From contig NZ_CP030040.1 of NCBI RefSeq assembly GCF_003260995.1, positions 2,529,207 through 2,585,439 on the forward strand: a DNA stretch of 56,233 nt, read 5' to 3'. The notes beneath the pieces are model-generated. The model saw only the letters and a program-made list of their open reading frames with translations, was not told where the DNA came from and made no database searches. Shown here in pieces: positions 52,230 through 56,233 of the stretch; position 1 is the stretch's first letter, and every line of letters starts with the position of its first letter. The DNA is from Acetobacterium sp. KB-1. GTDB taxonomy: Bacteria > Bacillota > Clostridia > Eubacteriales > Eubacteriaceae. The position numbers and the translations under genes were made by a program.

Positions 52230-53012
52230 CTAAATTTCTCGGCGCCGATAAATCCAGATCATCAGCCAAACGCAAACTGCTGCTTCCAACAAAAGCACAC
52301 CAAAACATACCGGTGTCGCTATAAAATATTGGCTGAAACGATTGTAAAATTCTGTCTGAATTTCACCGATCGGCTCATAAAATTGGTAGAACCACCGAAA
52401 AATAATAGGAACAGGCATCAGTGTTCCGATATTTAGCCCTAAAGGCTGCATCAGAACCACTTCGCTAAGACGCATCGCATAATTTAGCAACGAGTAAAAG
52501 AAGACGATAATTACTGATAGAATGTAACTTTTATTAAACCACACAACCAACACAATACAGGGAAGCGCAGCCGCCCACATGAGTATCCCCATCGCTGTTG
52601 TAAGCGATAATTGAAATATAAAACCATTCAACGGAATGTCTTGAAAAATAGCTATCACCGTGCTGACTGTAAACCCCATTAGTTGAAAAGCAAACGAAAA
52701 AAGTAGCAAAACTAATAACTTCACAATAACCAATTGATCTTTTGATACCGGTATGCTAAGCAGATTTTTTAGCGTATCATGATCCTGCTCGACAAAAAAC
52801 AGATTAGCTGCCAGAATAATCAGCAGGGGCATTAAAAGCAAGAAGGCGTTGTCCTCTCTTACTCCTGACTGAAAACTTGCAAAATCCGAACCTGATAGTA
52901 ATACAGCATTAAAAAGAGGAAAAACGAAAGCCGCCAAAATTCCTAAAAAAAATATCTTCTTTCTTTTGAATTTTTTAAATTCACTAAGAAGCAGGTTATG
53001 CAATGCCCTCAC
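52230..53012 (-). CDS. ABC-2 type permease (lantibiotic-immunity-like, MutE/EpiE type)
   Basis: The 260-residue permease has about six helices and an N-terminal LLLSEFKKFKRKKIFFLGILA pattern; LFFVEQDHDTLKNLLSIPVSKDQL is the coupling loop. The GTG at 53012 overlaps the ATPase end by 17 bp, and a TTG at 53003 is better spaced behind GGAGG. It shares its layout with the next permease and forms the membrane part of the exporter. Confidence 0.9.
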   Translation of the reverse strand: MRALHNLLLSEFKKFKRKKIFFLGILAAFVFPLFNAVLLSGSDFASFQSGVREDNAFLLLMPLLIILAANLFFVEQDHDTLKNLLSIPVSKDQLVIVKLLVLLLFSFAFQLMGFTVSTVIAIFQDIPLNGFIFQLSLTTAMGILMWAAALPCIVLVVWFNKSYILSVIIVFFYSLLNYAMRLSEVVLMQPLGLNIGTLMPVPIIFRWFYQFYEPIGEIQTEFYNRFSQYFIATPVCFGVLLLEAAVCVWLMIWIYRRREI

Positions 53013-53920
53013 CTCCGGTTATACGTTTGAAGTAATCCTCTAAAGTATCTTCACACGTGTGGGCTTCCGATACCTCCAATCCACTTTCAATAAAAGTACG
53101 GTTTAATTTCGCCACAGACAAATTATTATCATAAAGACGTAAGCTGTGATCATTTTCCACTGTAAAGTTATTTACCCTAAAATTTCTCTCCATGATTCTG
53201 GCTGCCTGCGCTGAATCAGAAACAATAAAGTGAATGTATTTGCCGTTTTTTTCTTCCAGTTCAGCAAGACTCTCCTCCTCCAGTAATACACCCTGATCAA
53301 TGATTCCAATGTCATCGACCAACAGGGCGATTTCTGAAAGAATATGGCTGGAAATTAAAATGGTTTTCCCTTTCGCATCACACAGCTCCCGAATAAACGA
53401 ACGTACCTCGGCAATCCCAATTGGATCAAGCCCATTGATCGGCTCATCCAAAATCAGTAGTTCCGGGTCATGCATGATGGCAAGTGCGATTGCCAAGCGC
53501 TGCTTCATACCGAGGGAGTACTGAGAAAACAGCTTTTTATCTCTGTACGGCAACCCGACAACCTCTAATGCACTTGAAACAGCATCACGCTTAGAAACAC
53601 CTCTAAGCTGAGCGAATATTTTTAAATTTTCCGTTCCTGTCAAATTTGGATAAAATCCCGGTGATTCAATTAAACTACCAATACGGGGTAGAATTTTTTT
53701 TTTCATTTCCCTGAATACTTTTTCCAAAAATCTTAACTTCTCCGGAAGTAGGTCGCGTTAGATTCAGCAGCATTTTCATGGTCGTGGTTTTTCCGGCGCC
53801 ATTTCGACCAAGTAGTCCATAGATGCGGCCTTTTTTAATATGGATATTCAAGTTAGCAACACTTTTTTGCTCACCATATTGTTTTGTAATATTTTTTGTT
53901 TCGATTATAAAATCACTCAA
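52996..53920 (-). pseudogene. ABC transporter ATPase split by a frameshift at an A10 tract
   Basis: Two overlapping frames together make one normal ATPase. The first frame holds Walker A in GLLGRNGAGKTTTM. The second holds the signature region YSLGMKQRLAIALAIM, Walker B LLILDEPINGLDP and the H-loop SSHIL. The break is at a run of ten A residues on the minus strand (53703-53694): with nine A the frame would continue as GNEKKILPRIGS. It could be a sequencing error, a phase-variable tract, transcriptional slippage or a real loss. The start is TTG, seven bases after AAGGAGG; the ATG at 53959 overlaps the -10 region and is rejected. The family is BcrA/lantibiotic-immunity. Confidence 0.85.
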
Positions 53921-53947
53921 ACTAAGAACCTCCTTTTCTTGTTGAAA

Positions 53948-54001
53948 TAAGTTTACCATGCCAACGTTGCATTAACCTTGCCGCAACCTTGTATTAACCT
54001 T
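53948..54001 (-). promoter_or_regulatory. ABC operon promoter with three 11-bp direct repeats
   Basis: Three consecutive 11-bp units (53969-53979, 53980-53990, 53991-54001) read GCATTAACCTT, GCCGCAACCTT and GTATTAACCTT on the + strand. On the minus strand they are AAGGTT repeats one helical turn apart, and a TAAACT -10-like box follows. Such tandem sites suit an OmpR-type regulator, and the response regulator of the neighbouring operon is the natural candidate. Confidence 0.65.
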
Positions 54002-54010
54002 GCAATTTTT

Positions 54011-54042
54011 AAAAAAAGAATCCCTGCCGTAGCAGGGATTCT
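54011..54042 (-). terminator. Terminator of the two-component operon
   Basis: AGAATCCCTGC and GCAGGGATTCT arms with a short loop are followed by seven T residues on the minus strand. Confidence 0.88.
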
Positions 54043-54966
54043 TCACTCAATTAGTGGTAAAAAGACAGTGAAAACAGTATATTGATGTGGTTCACTTTGA
54101 ACAGTAATTCTGCCCTTCATTTTTTCAACCATCTGCCGAACAATGGACAGTCCCAATCCACTGCCCTTATCAGAACGACCTTTATCACATTTATATAGTC
54201 TTTCAAAGATGTGTTGCAACTCGTTTTTTTCAATTCCGATCCCGTTATCCTCGATACAGATTTCTATTTCAGTTTCCTTTTCTGCCACTTCAATTTTAAT
54301 CTGCCCACCCTGACTGTGGACAATGACGTTTTGAACCAGATTATTAACAATACGGGCATATCCATCCATATCTACCCTAGTAAATAGTGGTTTTTCCGGA
54401 ATTTCGATTTTATAATCCAAATAGCTTTCCTCAAAAATGGGTATCCAGTCTTTTAAAATATTTCGTGTCAGCTCCGCAATTTCGACCCGCTCTATGGCTA
54501 GAGCGAATTCGCTGGAGTTTAATTTAAACCAATCGAATAGAATATCAATATAATCTTTCAAGTCATGTGCTTTCCGTCTTGCAATCTCGAGATATTCCTC
54601 CCGCTCTTTACCAACTATAACACCCCTATGAACGGCATCCAAATAACCGATCAAAGTTGTAAGTGGTGTTCTTACATCATGAGAAAGACTGGTCATAATC
54701 TGACGATTGGTTTCGTCCGCCGCTTTGAGCTGTAAGATCTGTCTTTCATAGCGATAAACAATTTGATTTATTTTATAGGAAAGATCAGCGGTCAACTCAT
54801 CGTTTGTAGCAAGAATTTTTCGATTACCGTTTCCAGATTCAATATCAATCAAGGCATCCATCATGTCCTTAAGCTGACGCTTAACACCAATCAGTTTTGA
54901 CAAACAGATCATACCGAAAATAAGTGCAAGACAAAACAATATGCCCAAAACTACCTCGCGAATCAC
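54043..54966 (-). CDS. Sensor histidine kinase of the ABC transporter locus
   Basis: The 307-residue kinase has one N-terminal membrane helix (5-24), a short linker, a dimerisation helix with His96 (SLSHDVRTPLTTL) and an HATPase domain with N box NNLVQNVIVHS, G1 EDNGIGI, F box FERLYK and G2 SGLGLSIV. It has almost no extracellular sensor, as in peptide-sensing systems that rely on the ABC transporter. It starts with GTG, 3 bp after the regulator. The linked exporter suggests response to an antimicrobial peptide. Confidence 0.94.
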   Translation of the reverse strand: MIREVVLGILFCLALIFGMICLSKLIGVKRQLKDMMDALIDIESGNGNRKILATNDELTADLSYKINQIVYRYERQILQLKAADETNRQIMTSLSHDVRTPLTTLIGYLDAVHRGVIVGKEREEYLEIARRKAHDLKDYIDILFDWFKLNSSEFALAIERVEIAELTRNILKDWIPIFEESYLDYKIEIPEKPLFTRVDMDGYARIVNNLVQNVIVHSQGGQIKIEVAEKETEIEICIEDNGIGIEKNELQHIFERLYKCDKGRSDKGSGLGLSIVRQMVEKMKGRITVQSEPHQYTVFTVFLPLIE

Positions 54967-54969
54967 GGT

Positions 54970-55665
54970 CTACACCCCTTTGTTGAAACGATAACCAATC
55001 CCCTTTACCGTTTGGATATAAAACGGTGTGCCGGATTCAGGTTCGATCTTTTTGCGGAGGCGGCTAATTATCGCCATAATGTTACTGTCATCATAAGCGT
55101 AAGATTCACCCCAAACTTCCTCATAAATCTGTTGTTTCGTTAGAATTCTTCCTTGATTTTTAGCACAGAACAGCAGAAGATCAAATTCTTTGGGGGGCAA
55201 TTCAAATGTACCAGTCAGCGTGGTCACGCTCCGGCTATCTAGGTCAATGGTCAATCCTTGGTAGGTCATCGGATGAGAATGCTCTCCCTTCAGATTGAAA
55301 CGTGTATATCGGCGTATCAAAGAAACCACCCGGGCAATCAGTTCATCCATATCAAATGGCTTTGTCAAATAGTCATCTGCACCGGAACGAAGCCCGCGGA
55401 CTTTTGATATACTATCATTTTTAGACGTCAACATAAGAATGGGAATACTGCTTTGTTGGCGTATTTTCTCCATTGTCTGAAAGCCGTCCATTCCCGGCAT
55501 CATCACATCTAAAAGGATCAGCTGGTAGTCATTCTTTTCGAGCATGATCAGCCCATCTACGCCTGACGAGCCGCAATCTGCATCTATATTTTCAGCCGCC
55601 ACACTCTGCTTTATCAAAGCGCATAATTCCTTATCATCATCTATAATTAAAATTCTATTTGTCAT
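54970..55665 (-). CDS. OmpR-family response regulator of the ABC transporter locus
   Basis: The 231-residue protein has a receiver domain with IIDDD, phospho-acceptor Asp53 in ILLDVMMPG and Lys in LTKPFD. The winged-helix domain has LPPKEFDLLLFCAKNQ and SNIMAIISRLRKKIEPE. The AAGGAGG site is clear. It is the first gene of a two-gene operon, with the kinase behind it. Its likely target is the 3 x 11-bp repeat upstream of the ABC genes. Confidence 0.95.
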   Translation of the reverse strand: MTNRILIIDDDKELCALIKQSVAAENIDADCGSSGVDGLIMLEKNDYQLILLDVMMPGMDGFQTMEKIRQQSSIPILMLTSKNDSISKVRGLRSGADDYLTKPFDMDELIARVVSLIRRYTRFNLKGEHSHPMTYQGLTIDLDSRSVTTLTGTFELPPKEFDLLLFCAKNQGRILTKQQIYEEVWGESYAYDDSNIMAIISRLRKKIEPESGTPFYIQTVKGIGYRFNKGV

Positions 55666-55731
55666 ACTTCCTCCTTATCGTATATTGTTATCTATAACAT
55701 CATAACATATCTACAATATAAAAGCAGAGCC

Positions 55732-55854
55732 AAACCTTACTACCATCTAATGAATTCGTGCAACTCCGTCGCAGCTCTCGCTACGCCTGCGTTTGGGGTT
55801 CGCCCCATAAAAAAATAGCGATGAATATTGATTTTCAAGTAAACTTGAATCAAT
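55732..55854. repeat. Repeat unit A near the rRNA operon
   Basis: This about 123-bp sequence begins AAACCTTACT, contains GCTACGCCT and a GGGG-TTCG-CCCC hairpin, and ends with TTTTCAAG...CTTGAATCAAT. It is about 80 percent or more like unit B at 55974-56098. It has no coding frame. Confidence 0.75.
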
Positions 55855-55973
55855 GCTTCACTTTACTGCCGTTTTACTCGCTCATGCGGCACTTCGGCGT
55901 AGCTAGCGCTACGCCTACGTCGCGTCAGTCGCCAGATGGCTCCTTCCTAAAAAATATAAAAAGAGCGGTGATT

Positions 55974-56098
55974 AAACCTTACTGCCGTCTAATGATTCCG
56001 TGCAACTCCGTCTCCGCTGCGCTACGCCTCCGTTTGGGGCTTCGCCCCATAAAAAAATACAGATATAAATATTGATTTTCAAGCTCACTTGAATCAAT
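55974..56098. repeat. Repeat unit B near the rRNA operon
   Basis: This is the second copy of the unit at 55732, with scattered changes. Its right part has evolved into a long perfect stem that now acts as the rRNA terminator. Confidence 0.75.
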
Positions 56099-56118
56099 AT
56101 TCATATCTGTATTTTTTT
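56051..56118 (-). terminator. Long hairpin terminator of the rRNA operon
   Basis: A near-perfect stem pairs ATACAGATAT with ATATCTGTAT, AATATTGATT with AATCAATATT and TCAAG with CTTGA, around a 4-nt loop. T runs lie at both ends. It sits about 25 bp 3' of the 5S gene on the minus strand. Confidence 0.85.
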
Positions 56119-56140
56119 GCACGGCTTCATTTAAATAAAA

Positions 56141-56233
56141 GTCCCGCAATGTCCTATCCTCCCAGGCAGTTGCCCACCAAGTACTTTCGGCGCTGGAAGA
56201 CTTTACTTCTGTGTTCGGTATGGGAACAGGTGT
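56141..56233 (-). rRNA. rrf: 5S rRNA, 3' part (runs off right edge)
   Basis: The minus strand reads ACACCTGTTCCCATACCGAA at the edge and ends in GGACATTGCGGGAC, the conserved 5S core and 3' end. About 93 of roughly 117 nt are present. The 23S and 16S genes would lie to the right. Confidence 0.95.

Larger units (their letters stand above)
55666..56140. other. Non-coding stretch between the two-component operon and the 5S rRNA gene
   Basis: About 475 bp hold two related repeat units (55732-55854 and 55974-56098), a palindrome-like GCGTAGC-TA-GCGCTACGC between them, and the rRNA terminator. A possible frame at 55758 has no ribosome site and is not a gene. Confidence 0.65.

Noticed and set aside
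55758-56075. 105-aa frame near the 5S gene
   Set aside because: It runs through the two repeat units and has no ribosome site or plausible protein features.
1-56233. CRISPR arrays or complete insertion sequences
   Set aside because: No regular short-repeat/spacer pattern and no transposase gene were found on either strand.

Overview
The window looks like chromosomal DNA of an anaerobic, low-GC Firmicute, most plausibly an acetogen of the Acetobacterium/Eubacteriaceae type. The indications are a methyltetrahydrofolate methyltransferase-like protein, a tungsten-type aldehyde:ferredoxin oxidoreductase, two oxygen-sensitive glycyl radical enzymes (GREs) and strong AGGAGG ribosome sites. The genus is inference: the only rRNA present is the 3' end of a 5S gene at the right edge.

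Layout. 1-5.4 kb: a partial CPBP-like membrane protein, a lipoprotein, a methyltransferase, an unknown 205-aa protein, an iron alcohol dehydrogenase, a DUF3788 protein and tRNA-Ser(GGA). 5.4-10.8 kb: a VTC-domain/DUF4956/CotH operon divergent from an OmpR/histidine-kinase pair. 10.9-16.7 kb: a GGDEF/HD-GYP c-di-GMP protein, a nitroreductase and a three-gene ABC-2 exporter. 16.9-20.8 kb: a FecBCD-type uptake operon led by a SAM methyltransferase. 21.3-27 kb: a polyol/sugar module (deoC, FGGY kinase, GatD-like dehydrogenase) divergent from an RpiR regulator and a GpsA-like dehydrogenase. 27-33 kb: small membrane proteins, YwbE, a TSCPD protein, methylglyoxal synthase, a cysteine-synthase-like enzyme, DUF2252, and QueT behind a probable preQ1 riboswitch.

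33.2-51.2 kb is the most distinctive part. A leftward gene row encodes a GPH-type transporter, 3-hydroxyacyl-CoA dehydrogenase, CoA-transferase, FabG-like SDR, a URO-D-fold protein, a 51-aa protein, GRE 1 and a thiolase. It is followed on the same strand by an AraC regulator, AOR, a MoaD/ThiS-like protein and a MeTr-family methyltransferase. Divergently, across a 512-bp intergenic region, lie a GRE-activating enzyme and GRE 2. I read this as a GRE-initiated catabolic system that feeds a CoA-thioester/thiolase module. The substrate cannot be named from sequence, and no microcompartment genes are present.

51.2-56.2 kb: a lantibiotic-immunity-like ABC transporter whose ATPase is frameshifted at an A10 tract, with a two-component system and a three-fold 11-bp operator-like repeat. 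It is followed by a duplicated repeat and the 3' end of a leftward 5S rRNA gene.

Two copies of a structured inverted-repeat element (21998-22185 and 33121-33218) share an outer stem and show compensatory base changes in an inner stem.
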